Origin: Nocardioides sp. zg-1230
Lineage (GTDB): Bacteria; Actinomycetota; Actinomycetes; Propionibacteriales; Nocardioidaceae
Length of the DNA stretch: 64,000 nt
Assembly: GCF_013155335.1 (NCBI RefSeq)
Contig: NZ_JABJQZ010000002.1
Span: 124,001-188,000, forward strand
Reading direction: 5' to 3'
In this document: in pieces, positions 8,297 through 17,746 of the stretch
Layout: each line of letters starts with the position of its first letter
How positions within the stretch are numbered: position 1 is the first letter of the stretch
Translations under genes and position numbers: made by a program
Notes under the pieces: model-generated
Told to the model about the DNA's origin: nothing
What the model saw: only the letters and a program-made list of their open reading frames with translations
The model's database searches: none

Positions 8297-10705
8297 ATGA
8301 CCCCCACTGACACCTCCCCGACCGGCCCCGCCGACCAGGCCCTGTTCGAGCTTCGCGACCACCCGCTCCTCGAGGGGCTCAACGAGCCCCAGCGGGCGGC
8401 GGTGACCCACGCCGGGCCGCCCCTCCTCGTCGTGGCCGGCGCGGGCTCGGGCAAGACCCGGGTGCTGACGCGTCGCATCGCCTGGCTGATCAACGAGCGC
8501 AAGGCACACCCGGGCTCGATCCTGGCGATCACCTTCACCAACAAGGCCGCGGCCGAGATGAAGGAGCGCGTCGAGGACCTCGTCGGCAAGCGGGCGCGGG
8601 TCATGTGGGTCTCGACCTTCCACTCCGCGTGCGTGCGCATCCTCCGCAAGGAGATCGACCGGGTGGGCTTCAAGTCCAACTTCTCGATCTACGACGCGGC
8701 CGACTCCAAGCGACTGATGACGCTCGTGCTGCGCGACCTGGAGCTCGATCCCAAGCGCTACCAGCCCAACGCGGTGCTCCACTGGGTCTCCGACCAGAAG
8801 AACGAGCTGCGTGACGCCGAGGATGCCGCCAAGGAGGCGCGCAACTCCTTCGAGGAGGCCTACGCCAAGGCCTTCAGCGCCTACCAGCGCCGCCTGCGCG
8901 AGGCCAACGCGCTCGACTTCGACGACCTCATCATGACCACGGTCCACCTGCTGCAGGCGTTCCCCGACGTCCGCGAGAACTACCGCCGCCGGTTCCGCCA
9001 CGTGCTCGTGGACGAGTACCAGGACACCAACCACGCCCAGTACAGCCTGATCCAGCAGCTGTGCGGGACGTCGTTGGAGATGGGCACTGTGTTCGAGGAA
9101 GGACACCAGGAGGTCGAGCCGAGCGAGCTGATGGTCGTCGGCGACGCCGACCAGTCCATCTACGCCTTCCGCGGCGCCGACATCCGCAACATCCTCGACT
9201 TCGAGCAGGACTTCCCCGACGCGACGACGATCCTGCTCGAGCAGAACTACCGCTCGACGCAGACCATCCTGTCCGCGGCCAACTCGGTCATCGGCAACAA
9301 CCGCGGTCGCAAGCCCAAGCGGCTGTGGACCGACGCGGGGGAGGGCGCGCGGATCGTCGGCTACGTCTCCGACGACGAACACGACGAGGCCCGTTTCGTC
9401 AGCGAGGAGATCGACAAGCTCGTCGACGACGCCGACGTACGCCCTGCCGACGTCGCGGTGTTCTACCGCACCAACGCGCAGTCCCGCGTGTTCGAGGAGG
9501 TGTTCATCCGCACCGGTCAGCCGTACAAGGTGGTCGGTGGGGTGCGCTTCTACGAGCGCAAGGAGGTGCGCGACGCGCTGGCCTACCTCCGCATGCTGGT
9601 CAACACCGCCGACGAGATCTCGCTGCGGCGGGTGCTCAACACCCCCAAGCGCGGCATCGGCGAGCGTGCCGAGGCCTGCATCGCCGCCCTGGCCGACCGC
9701 GACCGGATCACCTTCTGGGAGGCCCTGACCCGGGCGGCGGAGGCCCCGGGCCTGGCCACGCGCAGCCTGAAGAACATCGAGGCGTTCGTCGCGATGGTGC
9801 AGGAGCTGCAGTCGATGGTCGAGGCCGACGAGCGCCCCGACGTGATCCTCGAGTCCGTGCTGGAGCGATCGGGCTACCTCGCCGAGCTCGAGGCCAGCGA
9901 CGACCCGCAGGACGGCACCCGTGCGGAGAACCTCGCCGAGCTCGTCGCGGTCGCCCGCGAGTTCGCCGAGGACCCCCAGCCCGGGCCCAGCGCCGACCCG
10001 GCCGAGGTCGAGGCCGGCACGGTCGCCGTGGGCCTCGGCGACTTCCTCGAGCGGGTCGCCCTGGTCGCCGACGCCGACCAGATCCCCGACGCCCCCGACG
10101 GCGACGACTCCGGCGTCGTCACCCTGATGACCCTCCACACCGCCAAGGGCCTGGAGTTCCCGGTCGTCTTCCTCACCGGTCTGGAGGACGGCGTCTTCCC
10201 CCACCAACGCTCGCTGGGCGACCAGCCCGAGCTCGAGGAGGAGCGCCGGCTCGCCTACGTCGGCCTCACCCGCGCGCAGCGGCGCCTCTACGTCTCCCGG
10301 GCCCTCGTCCGCTCCGCGTGGGGCGCGCCCAGCCACAACCCGGCCAGCCGGTTCCTCGACGAGCTCCCGGTCGACCTCGTCGACTGGCGCCGTACGGCCG
10401 CCGAGCAGACCCGTTGGGGCCGCGCCGACCTGACCGGCGGCTCGACGCGTCTCGGCACCCCCACCGACGCCGGACGGCGCAACTTCAGCTCCGCCGCGCT
10501 GCGGGCCGACGCGGCCGCCAAGGCCAAGCCCGCCCGCGAGATCCCGAGCCTGTCACCGGGCGACCGGGTCGTGCACGACTCCTTCGGCATGGGCACCGTG
10601 GTGGCCGTCGAGGGCGTGGCCGAGAAGTCCGTGGCCTCCATCGACTTCGGTTCCGAGGGCGTCAAGCGTCTGCTCCTGCGCTACGCGCCGGTCGAGAAGC
10701 TCTGA
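8297..10705 (+). CDS. pcrA: ATP-dependent DNA helicase PcrA/UvrD
   Basis: An 802-residue superfamily 1A 3'-5' DNA helicase used in nucleotide excision repair and in removing recombinases. Visible motifs: Q motif LNEPQRAAV (about residue 28), Walker A AGAGSGKT (47-54), motif Ia TFTNKAAAEMKERV, Walker B VDEYQDTNHAQY, motif III GDADQSIYAFRGA, motif IV QNYRST, motif V TLHTAKGLEFPVVF and motif VI RRLAYVGLTRAQ. A short insertion (SLEMGTVFEEGHQEVE) lies between Walker B and motif III. The C-terminal tail ends in an SH3-like GDRVVHDSFGMGTV segment, as in actinobacterial and Gram-positive PcrA, where it contacts RNA polymerase. Length and motif order are normal. Confidence 0.97.
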   Translation: MTPTDTSPTGPADQALFELRDHPLLEGLNEPQRAAVTHAGPPLLVVAGAGSGKTRVLTRRIAWLINERKAHPGSILAITFTNKAAAEMKERVEDLVGKRARVMWVSTFHSACVRILRKEIDRVGFKSNFSIYDAADSKRLMTLVLRDLELDPKRYQPNAVLHWVSDQKNELRDAEDAAKEARNSFEEAYAKAFSAYQRRLREANALDFDDLIMTTVHLLQAFPDVRENYRRRFRHVLVDEYQDTNHAQYSLIQQLCGTSLEMGTVFEEGHQEVEPSELMVVGDADQSIYAFRGADIRNILDFEQDFPDATTILLEQNYRSTQTILSAANSVIGNNRGRKPKRLWTDAGEGARIVGYVSDDEHDEARFVSEEIDKLVDDADVRPADVAVFYRTNAQSRVFEEVFIRTGQPYKVVGGVRFYERKEVRDALAYLRMLVNTADEISLRRVLNTPKRGIGERAEACIAALADRDRITFWEALTRAAEAPGLATRSLKNIEAFVAMVQELQSMVEADERPDVILESVLERSGYLAELEASDDPQDGTRAENLAELVAVAREFAEDPQPGPSADPAEVEAGTVAVGLGDFLERVALVADADQIPDAPDGDDSGVVTLMTLHTAKGLEFPVVFLTGLEDGVFPHQRSLGDQPELEEERRLAYVGLTRAQRRLYVSRALVRSAWGAPSHNPASRFLDELPVDLVDWRRTAAEQTRWGRADLTGGSTRLGTPTDAGRRNFSSAALRADAAAKAKPAREIPSLSPGDRVVHDSFGMGTVVAVEGVAEKSVASIDFGSEGVKRLLLRYAPVEKL

Positions 10706-10728
10706 GAAGCGAAGCGCCGAAGAGCTTC
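10696..10728 (+). terminator. Possible terminator hairpin after pcrA
   Basis: GAAGCTCT (10696-10703), ending within the pcrA stop region, pairs with AGAGCTTC (10721-10728) across a 17-base loop. The stem is perfect but the loop is long and there is no U tract, so this is a weak call. Confidence 0.35.
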
Positions 10729-10812
10729 TGATGATGGTCGAGCGAGACGTTCGACCGTGGCACGAGGTCGAATCCGGCGTGTCGAGACCCGCCTTGGTCG
10801 CCACACTTCTCA

Positions 10813-10849
10813 GCGGCGTCGTTCCGTAGCCGCGCGTCGCTCGGCTGGG
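10813..10849. repeat. 37-bp degenerate direct repeat, copy 1
   Basis: These 37 bases match 11332-11368 at all but about six positions, in the same orientation (shared core GTCGTTCC-like followed by AGCCGCG and GTCGCTCG). The copy also overlaps a 10-bp inverted repeat (CGCGCGTCGC at 10831-10840 with its complement at 10849-10858). The pair brackets the small secreted protein gene at 10974. The rest of 10730-10973 holds short inverted repeats (GGTCGA at 10736 with TCGACC at 10751) but no other gene that I can support. Confidence 0.55.
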
Positions 10850-10973
10850 CGACGCGCGGGGTGTCTAGTCCGCGCCGCCGCGAGCTCGGGTGCGCATGTA
10901 CAGGGGTCCGGCCGTGCCACTACCGTCCGAGGACTCGGCCCGGGGGACACGGGCCCTGCGACAGGGGAACAGC

Positions 10974-11222
10974 ATGCGCACATCAGCGATCAGCGTGGCG
11001 GCGGCGGTGGCAGCCGGAGCGGCGGTCCTCGTGGCCGGCGGCCCGGCCGCCGCGGCAGGGGCGCCGAGCCCGCAGGCTCCGTGCCTGGCCCAGGTCTTCC
11101 AGGCGCAGGCGGTGACCGCGCCCCAGACAGTGTCCGACCGGATCCTGGAGATCCGCGAGCTCTACCTCGACGGTGCCCCGTTCGGGCAGGTGCTCACGCC
11201 GCTCGCGCAAGGCCCGTGCTGA
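10974..11222 (+). CDS. Small secreted protein with two cysteines
   Basis: An 82-residue protein starting MRTSAISVAAAVAAGAAVL, a signal peptide with a likely cleavage after the AAAAGA region around residue 29. The mature part of about 50 residues has two cysteines, one in APCLAQVFQAQ and one at the C-terminus (GPC), that could form a disulfide. The middle (VSDRILEIRELYLDG) is probably helical. The ATG has a good AGGGGAACAGC ribosome site. No family is recognised. It is flanked by two related 37-bp repeats. Confidence 0.6.
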   Translation: MRTSAISVAAAVAAGAAVLVAGGPAAAAGAPSPQAPCLAQVFQAQAVTAPQTVSDRILEIRELYLDGAPFGQVLTPLAQGPC

Positions 11223-11331
11223 CGCCCGTTCCCTGAGCCGTCGGCCACCGCTCGCGCGGGTGTCGGCGTACGACGCGCCGTTGGGCGGTGCGTGAGATGC
11301 GGCTCAGGCGCCGCTGGGCGCCTCGCTCGCC

Positions 11332-11368
11332 GCGGCTTCGTTCCTCAGCCGCGGGTCGCTCGACTGGG
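11332..11368. repeat. 37-bp degenerate direct repeat, copy 2
   Basis: This is the second copy of the sequence at 10813-10849, 519 bases downstream. The surrounding intergenic stretch 11223-11479 also holds a CGCAAG/CTTGCG stem (11417-11436) and a CCCCTGAC/GTCAGGGG pair (11448-11486) that overlaps the stop of the M23 gene. These could terminate transcription from either side. No gene is supported here. Confidence 0.55.
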
Positions 11369-11479
11369 GCGGTCGCGCACACGGGTCGAAGATTTCGACA
11401 CGCGCGGTAGCGCCTTCGCAAGCTCAGGCGCTTGCGCTGCTCAATCTCCCCTGACCTCGGGGCCGCTGACGCGTCCCCG

Positions 11480-12307
11480 TCAGGGGACGATGCCGTGCTC
11501 GACGAAGGCCTGGAACGGGTCGACCGGACCGCCGCCGCCGGGGCGGACCTCGAGGTGGAGGTGGGAGCCGGTGACGTTGCCGGTGGCGCCGACGGTGCCG
11601 ATGGTCTCACCGCCGTTGACGCGGTCGCCGACCGAGACGTAGATCGAGGTCTGGTGGCAGTACCAGATCTCGGTGCCGTCATCGAGGGTGACGACGGTCT
11701 TGTTGCCGTAGGCGCCGTCGTAGCCGGTCTCGGTGACGGTGCCGTTGGCGACGGACAGGATCGAGTCGCCGCTGTTGGCGTTGAAGTCCAGGCCGGTGTG
11801 GTAGCTCGCCCAGAGGCCGTACTGCCCGAACGTGGCGGTGATGCCGTAGCTGGCGAGGGGGAGAACCCACTTGTTCTCCTTGATCTTCGCGGCCTGCTTC
11901 TCCGCAGCCCGGCGCATCTCCTCGAGCTTTGCGGCGCGCTCGGCCATCTGCTTCTCGGCCAGCGCGACGAGCTCGGGGTCGGTCTCCTCGGTGCCGGAGT
12001 CGCGGACGTGGTCGCGGCTCACCACGACGCTGCGGCGCGTCAGGGCCTGTCCGGCCGCGGAGCCGATGGCCTGGGTGGCCTCGACGGCCGAGCCGGTGGA
12101 GGCGAGGGCGGTGACGCCCGAACCGGACCCGGTGACGGCGCCACCGGCGGAGACCGCCAGCACGGCCACACCGGCGACGAGGGGCAGGGACGGCAGCCGG
12201 ACCACGGAGCGGCGCGGCGGCGTGGAGGCACGTCGCTTGCCGCTCACGGGTGCAGCCGTTGCCGAGGTGCGTCGCTTGGGAGCGCGCTCCGCTCGGTGGT
12301 TGCCCAT
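11480..12307 (-). CDS. M23-family peptidoglycan metallopeptidase
   Basis: A 275-residue envelope protein. A basic N-terminus (about 1-40) is followed by a hydrophobic anchor or signal segment (LPLVAGVAVLAVSAGGAV, about 42-60). A coiled-coil-like region follows (ELVALAEKQMAERAAKLEEMRRAAEKQ, about 113-145), then a LytM/M23 domain. The zinc ligands are visible: HTGLDF (His and Asp) and SHLHLEV near the C-terminus. It should cleave peptide cross-links of peptidoglycan or, if inactive in vivo, act as an amidase activator like EnvC/NlpD. The start is taken at MGNHRAERA; a longer reading to 12364 adds residues unlike the family. The ribosome site is poor. Confidence 0.9.
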   Translation of the reverse strand: MGNHRAERAPKRRTSATAAPVSGKRRASTPPRRSVVRLPSLPLVAGVAVLAVSAGGAVTGSGSGVTALASTGSAVEATQAIGSAAGQALTRRSVVVSRDHVRDSGTEETDPELVALAEKQMAERAAKLEEMRRAAEKQAAKIKENKWVLPLASYGITATFGQYGLWASYHTGLDFNANSGDSILSVANGTVTETGYDGAYGNKTVVTLDDGTEIWYCHQTSIYVSVGDRVNGGETIGTVGATGNVTGSHLHLEVRPGGGGPVDPFQAFVEHGIVP

Positions 12308-12466
12308 GAAGGAGTTACCAATCTGCCGGGTCGTCGGGGGGGTCGGGTCGGCTAGACCGCGCACGACTGTAACGGAAGGATCACGGGAAAGTGCAACCCT
12401 CGACCAAATAAGTTCATGTACCCCGCTCGGCGGCCGATAAACGGACGCGCGGGCGTGACGCAGTGC

Positions 12467-13801
12467 TCAGCCACGTGCCGCCCGGTAGCGCTCGAGCGCT
12501 TCCTGCCGCTCGTCGGCGTGGTCGACGATGCGCAGCGGGTAGTCCCGTTCGTAGCCGACGTCGGACTTCCACGGCTCGTGGGCGGCCTTGCCGGGCAGGT
12601 GCTCCAGCTCGGGCACCCAGCGGCGTACGTAGTCGCCCTGCGGGTCGAACTTCAGCCCCTGGGTCACGGGGTTGAAGACCCGGAAGTAGGGGGAGGCGTC
12701 GGTCCCGGTGCCGGCGACCCACTGCCAGCCGTGGTTGTTGGAGGCCACGTCGCCGTCGATGAGCAGGTCGAGGAAGTGGCGCGCCCCGACCGGCCACCAC
12801 ACGTGGAGGTCCTTGGTGAGGAAGGAGGCGGTGATCATCCGCACCCGGTTGTGCATCCACCCGGTGTGCAGGAGCTGGCGCATGCCGGCGTCGACGATCG
12901 GGAATCCGGTGGTGCCGGTGCGCCATGCCTCGACGGCGTCGTCGGGGTCGTCGTACCTCATGCCCCGCAGGGCGGGCTTGAGGTCCTTCCAGGCCGAGGA
13001 CGGCGTGTGCCACAGCACGTCGGCGTAGAACTCCCGCCAGGCCAGCTCGGTGGCGTACGTCGACGTGTGGGGGATCTCGGCGAGCAGCGAGCGCGGGTGG
13101 AGCACCCCGAGGTGGAGGTAGGGGGAGAGTCGCGAGGTGCCGTCGTGGTCCGGCCGGTTCCGCTCCTCGGGATAGCTCCCGAGTCCCTCGTCGCGGAAGG
13201 CGCGCCAGCGCCGCCACGCCGCGTCCTCCCCGGCGCCGGGCAGCTCGAACGGCGCGTCGGCGACCGCCTTCTCCAGCAGGTCGAGCGCCCGCTGGTGGGA
13301 GTCGGCCGGCTCGAGGTCGGGGGAGCGTGGCGTCGGCGCGGGCTCCGGCCAGCCGTGCTCGCGCCAGGCGCGGGCGAAGGCGCTGAACACCTGGTAGGGC
13401 TCGCCGCTGCCGTTGCGGATGAGCCCCGGCCCCACGGCGTACGGCGACCCGGTGGCGACGAGCTCGACCTGGTCGCCGACCGCGTCGTCGCGCCGGCGGC
13501 CGTAGGGCGTGGTCTCGGCCGCGACGTGCACGCGCCGTCCGCCGGCCACCCGCGGCACGACGTCGCTCGGGTCGCCGTGCTGGATGCTCAGCGGGATCCG
13601 CTCGGCGAGGGACAGCACGTTGGCGGCCAGCCACGCCTGGCGGCCCGGCCCGGCGGTCGCCCAGATGGCCGGGTCGAGGACGAAGAGCGCGGTCACCGAC
13701 CCCTCCTCGAGCGCGGCACGGAGGGCCGGGTTGTCGCGCACCCGGAGGTCGCGCCGGAACCACATCACCGCTGAGCTCGCGTCGCGCTTCGGGGTGGGCA
13801 T
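12467..13801 (-). CDS. phr: Deoxyribodipyrimidine photolyase / cryptochrome
   Basis: A 444-residue FAD photolyase that repairs UV-induced pyrimidine dimers. The N-terminal antenna domain begins [15 protein letters not shown]. The C-terminal FAD-binding half contains [32 protein letters not shown], the [15 protein letters not shown] segment and the [23 protein letters not shown] signature. Length and motif order match class I CPD photolyases. The ATG at 13801 has a TAGGTT hexamer 13 bases upstream on the minus strand. The open frame continues far upstream across sucC, but that part is antisense to sucC and is not coding. Confidence 0.95.
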   Translation of the reverse strand: MPTPKRDASSAVMWFRRDLRVRDNPALRAALEEGSVTALFVLDPAIWATAGPGRQAWLAANVLSLAERIPLSIQHGDPSDVVPRVAGGRRVHVAAETTPYGRRRDDAVGDQVELVATGSPYAVGPGLIRNGSGEPYQVFSAFARAWREHGWPEPAPTPRSPDLEPADSHQRALDLLEKAVADAPFELPGAGEDAAWRRWRAFRDEGLGSYPEERNRPDHDGTSRLSPYLHLGVLHPRSLLAEIPHTSTYATELAWREFYADVLWHTPSSAWKDLKPALRGMRYDDPDDAVEAWRTGTTGFPIVDAGMRQLLHTGWMHNRVRMITASFLTKDLHVWWPVGARHFLDLLIDGDVASNNHGWQWVAGTGTDASPYFRVFNPVTQGLKFDPQGDYVRRWVPELEHLPGKAAHEPWKSDVGYERDYPLRIVDHADERQEALERYRAARG

Positions 13802-13808
13802 GCTCGCC

Positions 13809-13814
13809 AACCTA
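13809..13814 (-). promoter_or_regulatory. Leaderless -10 element for photolyase (TAGGTT)
   Basis: On the minus strand TAGGTT starts at 13814, 13 bases before the photolyase ATG. There is no ribosome site between, so a leaderless transcript is likely. Confidence 0.5.
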
Positions 13815-13872
13815 GCCCGGGCGTGAGCACCACCACGCTCACCCGACCTCGTGCGACCCCGCTCAGGAGGTC

Positions 13873-13878
13873 TAGGGT
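13873..13878 (+). promoter_or_regulatory. Possible -10 element for sucCD (TAGGGT)
   Basis: TAGGGT lies 55 bases before the sucC GTG and would give a leader of about 40 bases. The leader contains AAAAGGAC as a weak ribosome site. No clear -35 is seen. Confidence 0.35.
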
Positions 13879-13927
13879 GCCGAGAGGTAATCCCCCTTGC
13901 TCGCAACGAAAAGGACTGGTCACTCTC

Positions 13928-15097
13928 GTGGACCTGATGGAATTTCAGGCGAAGGAGCTCTTCGCCAAGCATGGAGTAGCGACCACGTTGGGTGTCGTCG
14001 CCGAGACCCCGGAGGCGGCTCGTGCGGCTGCCGAGGAGATGGGCGGCGTGACCGTCGTCAAGGCCCAGGTCAAGGCCGGCGGACGCGGCAAGGCGGGTGG
14101 CGTGAAGATCGCCAAGACCGCCGACGAAGCCGAGTCCTACGCCCGCGACATCATCGGCATGGAGATCAAGGGCCTGCGCGTCAACCGCGTGCTGGTGACC
14201 CCGGCGACGCCGCCGGTGGAGGAGTACTACTTCTCCTTCCTGCTCGACCGCTCCAACCGCTCGCACCTGTGCATCGCCTCGGTCGAGGGCGGCGTGGAGA
14301 TCGAGGAGGTCGCCAAGACCAACCCCGACGCCGTCAAGCAGATCCGCATCGACGCCCTCGAGGGCGTCACGCCGGAGAAGGCCGCCGCGATCGTCGACGA
14401 GGCCAAGTTCCCCGCCGAGCTGCGCGACCAGGCCATCGAGATGGTCCAGGCGCTGTGGAAGGTCTACGTCGAGGAGGACGCCACCCTCGTCGAGGTCAAC
14501 CCGCTGGCCCGGCTCGAGGGCGACAAGCTCGAGGCCCTCGACGGCAAGGTGTCGCTCGACGACAACGCCTCCGAGGTGCGCCACCCCGACCACGAGCAGT
14601 TCGAGATCCGCGAGGAGGCCGACCCGCTCGAGGCGAAGGCCAAGGACAAGGGCCTCAACTACGTCAAGCTCGACGGCCAGGTCGGCATCATCGGCAACGG
14701 CGCGGGCCTCGTGATGAGCACCCTCGACGTCGTCGCGTACGCCGGCGAGGCGCACGGCGGCGTGAAGCCCGCCAACTTCCTCGACATCGGTGGCGGCGCC
14801 AACGCCCAGGTGATGGCGGACGGCCTCGACGTGATCATCAACGACCCGCAGGTGAAGAGCATCTTCGTCAACGTCTTCGGCGGCATCACCGCCTGCGACG
14901 AGGTCGCCAACGGCATCAAGGGCGCGCTGGAGATCCTCGGCGACGAGGAGAGCAAGCCCCTCGTCGTCCGTCTCGACGGCAACAACGTCGAGGAGGGCCG
15001 CCGCATCCTCGACGAGCTCAACCACCCGCTGGTCACCCAGGTCGACACGATGGACGGCGCGGCCGACAAGGCCGCCGAGCTCGCCCACCAGGCCTGA
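13928..15097 (+). CDS. sucC: Succinyl-CoA ligase, beta subunit
   Basis: A 389-residue beta subunit of ADP/GDP-forming succinyl-CoA synthetase. With SucD it converts succinyl-CoA, NDP and phosphate to succinate, CoA and NTP in the TCA cycle. The ATP-grasp domain is at the N-terminus ([16 protein letters not shown], then [18 protein letters not shown] for nucleotide binding). The ligase half has [18 protein letters not shown], the phosphate/power-helix region. GTG 13928 gives the usual VDLMEFQ start; ATG 13937 is the alternative. It forms an operon with sucD 17 bases downstream. In this window it sits at the node shared with both sdh operons and methylmalonyl-CoA mutase. Confidence 0.97.
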   Translation: MDLMEFQAKELFAKHGVATTLGVVAETPEAARAAAEEMGGVTVVKAQVKAGGRGKAGGVKIAKTADEAESYARDIIGMEIKGLRVNRVLVTPATPPVEEYYFSFLLDRSNRSHLCIASVEGGVEIEEVAKTNPDAVKQIRIDALEGVTPEKAAAIVDEAKFPAELRDQAIEMVQALWKVYVEEDATLVEVNPLARLEGDKLEALDGKVSLDDNASEVRHPDHEQFEIREEADPLEAKAKDKGLNYVKLDGQVGIIGNGAGLVMSTLDVVAYAGEAHGGVKPANFLDIGGGANAQVMADGLDVIINDPQVKSIFVNVFGGITACDEVANGIKGALEILGDEESKPLVVRLDGNNVEEGRRILDELNHPLVTQVDTMDGAADKAAELAHQA

Positions 15098-15114
15098 GAG
15101 AGAGAACTGAACAG

Positions 15115-15996
15115 ATGAGCATCTACCTCAACAAGGACAGCAAGATCATCGTCCAGGGCATGACGGGCGGCATGGGTGCCAAGCACACCACCCTCATGGT
15201 CGAGTCCGGCGCCAACATCGTGGGCGGCGTCAACGCCCGCAAGGCCGGCACCACCGTCGAGCTCGGCGGCAAGGAGCTCCCGGTCTACGGGACCGTCGAG
15301 GAGGCGATGAAGGAGACCGGCGCCAACGTGTCCGTCGCCTTCGTGCCGCCGGCGTTCACCAAGGACGCCTGCATCGAGGCCATCGACGCCGAGATCCCGC
15401 TCCTCGTCGTGATCACCGAGGGCGTCCCCGTCCTCGACACCGCCGAGGTCGTGGCCTACCTCGAGGGCAAGTCCACCCGGATGATCGGTCCGAACTGCCC
15501 CGGCATCATCACGCCCGAGGAGTCGCTGGCCGGCATCACGCCGCACACCATCGCGGGCAAGGGCCCGGTCGGCCTGGTGTCGAAGTCGGGCACGCTGACC
15601 TACCAGATGATGTACGAGCTGAAGGACCACGGCTTCACCACCGCCATCGGCATCGGTGGTGACCCGATCATCGGCACCACGCACATCGACGCGCTCGAGG
15701 CCTTCGAGAACGACCCGGAGACCAAGGCCATCGTGATGATCGGCGAGATCGGCGGCGACGCCGAGGAGCGCGCCGCGGCCTACATCAAGGAGCACGTGAC
15801 GAAGCCGGTCGTCGGCTACGTCGCCGGCTTCACGGCTCCCGAGGGCAAGACCATGGGCCACGCCGGCGCCATCGTGTCGGGCTCGTCGGGCACCGCCCAG
15901 GCGAAGAAGGAGGCCCTCGAGGCCGCCGGGGTCAAGGTCGGCAAGACGCCGTCGGAGACCGCCGCGCTGATGCGGGAGATCCTCGAGTCGCTCTGA
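15115..15996 (+). CDS. sucD: Succinyl-CoA ligase, alpha subunit
   Basis: A 293-residue alpha subunit, normal length. The CoA-binding Rossmann part begins [28 protein letters not shown] lies in the middle. The phosphorylated active-site histidine is in [17 protein letters not shown] near the C-terminus. A GAGAGAGAACTGAACAG stretch serves as ribosome site. The gene is followed by a strong hairpin at 16039-16074 that ends the operon. Confidence 0.97.
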   Translation: MSIYLNKDSKIIVQGMTGGMGAKHTTLMVESGANIVGGVNARKAGTTVELGGKELPVYGTVEEAMKETGANVSVAFVPPAFTKDACIEAIDAEIPLLVVITEGVPVLDTAEVVAYLEGKSTRMIGPNCPGIITPEESLAGITPHTIAGKGPVGLVSKSGTLTYQMMYELKDHGFTTAIGIGGDPIIGTTHIDALEAFENDPETKAIVMIGEIGGDAEERAAAYIKEHVTKPVVGYVAGFTAPEGKTMGHAGAIVSGSSGTAQAKKEALEAAGVKVGKTPSETAALMREILESL

Positions 15997-16038
15997 CCTC
16001 GGGTCGAGGAGCGCTCAGTCGCGATCGACAGCTTCTTC

Positions 16039-16074
16039 CAGACGGCCCCGCAGGTCCACCTGCGGGGCCGTCTG
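16039..16074. terminator. Bidirectional terminator between sucD and lipoprotein gene
   Basis: A perfect inverted repeat: 17 bases from 16039 (CAGACGGCCCCGCAGGT) are complementary to 16058-16074, separated by two bases. The practical loop would be four bases or so. It lies 42 bases after sucD and between convergent genes, with GATTTC rather than a U tract after it. Confidence 0.85.
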
Positions 16075-16240
16075 CGATTTCGCGTGCCGGTCGTGGCGGG
16101 TGGGCGGGTGCGCCTCCCACAGCAGCCGCCACACGACGTGCGCGCCGAGCAGGCGCACGGGCGCGACGGCGGAGAGTCGACGTGGTGACGGCAGCGTCGG
16201 ACAGGCCGCACTGGCCAGGGTCGATGGAATGGACATGGTT

Positions 16241-17695
16241 CTAGCACCCCGTTCTCGTGAACAGACACATCTTCGCGATCGCAACGGCAGCCTGTGAGCC
16301 CATGGCCTCGACCTGCTTCCGCCCGTCGCCGTCGGGATAGCCGGCGTGCCCCCCGTGGCGCACCACCAGCAGGGCGCGACCGACCCGGACGACCAGCGCG
16401 CTCTCGCCGAAGACCGACGGGCTGCCGTCGAAGGTGTCGCGCTCGAGTATCGCCCACGCCTCGTCGCCCAGCTCGACCGGGCGGACCTCGCGGGTGGTCC
16501 CGAAGCCGTCCTCGCCCACCGGTTCGCTCGGGCAGGCCCGCTGGTGGTCCGCGAGGCCCTCGATCGCCGCGTCGGCAGCGGCGGCGTCCTGGTACGTCGT
16601 GAGCTGGCGACTCCGGTAGTCCTCCGCGTTGGCCCATCCGGCGACCAGGCGGTCGACGTGCTCGGGGTCGCGCCACACCTGGCCGCAGGCGCGGAGCTCC
16701 GGGGCTTCGGCCGTGCGGCTCGGGCCCTGCCTGCCGTTGTCCGCGCCGGGCTCGGCCGTCGCGTCCTCGGGCCATCCGGCCAGCAACGGGAAGTCGTCGG
16801 GGATCTCCTCGGTCCGCTGGGTCGGCTCACCGGACGGCAGCGGGGACGTCGGCGCGGGCGTGGACGGCGACGACGGTGGCTCGGACGAGGGAGCGGACGG
16901 AGGAGCGGTCGGCTGGCTGGGCGTCTCGGTGGGCGAGTCGGTCGGCTCGGCGGGTGGCCCGGTGGGTGGCTCGGTGGACGGCTCGGTGGACTGCTCGGTG
17001 GACGGCGAGGTCGTCGGGGTCTCACCGAACAGCGTGAGGGCCGCGACGGTCCTGCGCAGCGGCGCCACGGTGGCGTCGACCGCCTCCGGGGCGCCGTCGC
17101 GCGTCCACTGGCCGTAGGTGGAGCTCACGAGCAGCGCGGCCCCGACGGGCACGACGTGGACGACGGTCGCACCCGTGCCGGGCTCGCCGTCGACGCTGTA
17201 GGTCTGCAGGAGCGTGGTGGCCGGCCCGGGGCCGAAGGGCGAGGCGAGCACCTCGGTGCGCGTCTCCATGTCACGGCCGGGGTCCGGCTCGGCGCAGTCC
17301 GAGGCGAGACCGGCGAGCCGCTCCGCGAGGCGTACGGCGTCCTCGGGTGCCCCCAGGACCAGCAGCTCCCGGGTGTCGGCGGACTCGCCGCCGCTGTTGT
17401 CGGCGACCATCCGGTCGCGGGTGCCCAGTCCGCGCAGCGGGGAAGTGCCGCACAGCTCGAGGTCACGCAGGCCGGTGCCGGTGCGCGAGGTGGGGACGGT
17501 GTCCGCGGGTCCGCCCATGCCCGAGGACAGCGGGAAGTCGTCGGGGATGGTGGTGCCGGCGGTCCGGTCGCTCGCCGTCGTGACGGAGCCCGACGAGCCG
17601 CCCGGCGCCGCTCCGCCGGACGACCGGTCGCCGCACCCGGCGAGCGTCAGGGCGCACGCCAGTGCGGCCGTGACGAACCGTGCGCGGCGCTTCAT
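16241..17695 (-). CDS. Lipoprotein with two related domains joined by a Pro/Ser/Thr linker
   Basis: A 484-residue exported lipoprotein. The signal peptide ends in the lipobox LAGC (lipidated Cys21). Two related halves each begin IPDDFPL (about residues 50 and 300). Each has a cysteine soon after (LCGTSP, RACGQVW), a segment on ladder-like arithmetic of residues (LAGLASDCAEP and LADHQRACPSE) and an ending like VGAALLVSSTYG / VGRALLVVRHGG. Between them, about residues 228-298 are almost only Pro, Ser, Thr and Glu, probably an extended cell-wall-spanning linker. No family is recognised. The architecture looks like an internal duplication. It is convergent to sucD and is not obviously in an operon. 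Confidence 0.75.
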   Translation of the reverse strand: MKRRARFVTAALACALTLAGCGDRSSGGAAPGGSSGSVTTASDRTAGTTIPDDFPLSSGMGGPADTVPTSRTGTGLRDLELCGTSPLRGLGTRDRMVADNSGGESADTRELLVLGAPEDAVRLAERLAGLASDCAEPDPGRDMETRTEVLASPFGPGPATTLLQTYSVDGEPGTGATVVHVVPVGAALLVSSTYGQWTRDGAPEAVDATVAPLRRTVAALTLFGETPTTSPSTEQSTEPSTEPPTGPPAEPTDSPTETPSQPTAPPSAPSSEPPSSPSTPAPTSPLPSGEPTQRTEEIPDDFPLLAGWPEDATAEPGADNGRQGPSRTAEAPELRACGQVWRDPEHVDRLVAGWANAEDYRSRQLTTYQDAAAADAAIEGLADHQRACPSEPVGEDGFGTTREVRPVELGDEAWAILERDTFDGSPSVFGESALVVRVGRALLVVRHGGHAGYPDGDGRKQVEAMGSQAAVAIAKMCLFTRTGC

Positions 17696-17746
17696 GCCGG
17701 TGAGACACCCTCACGGGCCGGAAAGTTGCGTCGGCAGGTTGCGTCG

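Noticed and set aside
7808..10336. 842-residue open frame on the minus strand opposite pcrA
   Set aside because: It is a shadow: the plus strand encodes PcrA with every helicase motif in order, and long antisense frames are common in GC-rich DNA.
12308..12466. A c-di-AMP (ydaO) riboswitch upstream of the M23 gene, as often found before actinobacterial cell-wall hydrolases
   Set aside because: The leader lacks the conserved ydaO stretches. Only a weak TTGCAC/TACAGT pair with 19-base spacing was seen.
13802..15088. Extension of the photolyase frame upstream through sucC
   Set aside because: The added part is antisense to sucC, and a leaderless -10 box fits the ATG at 13801.
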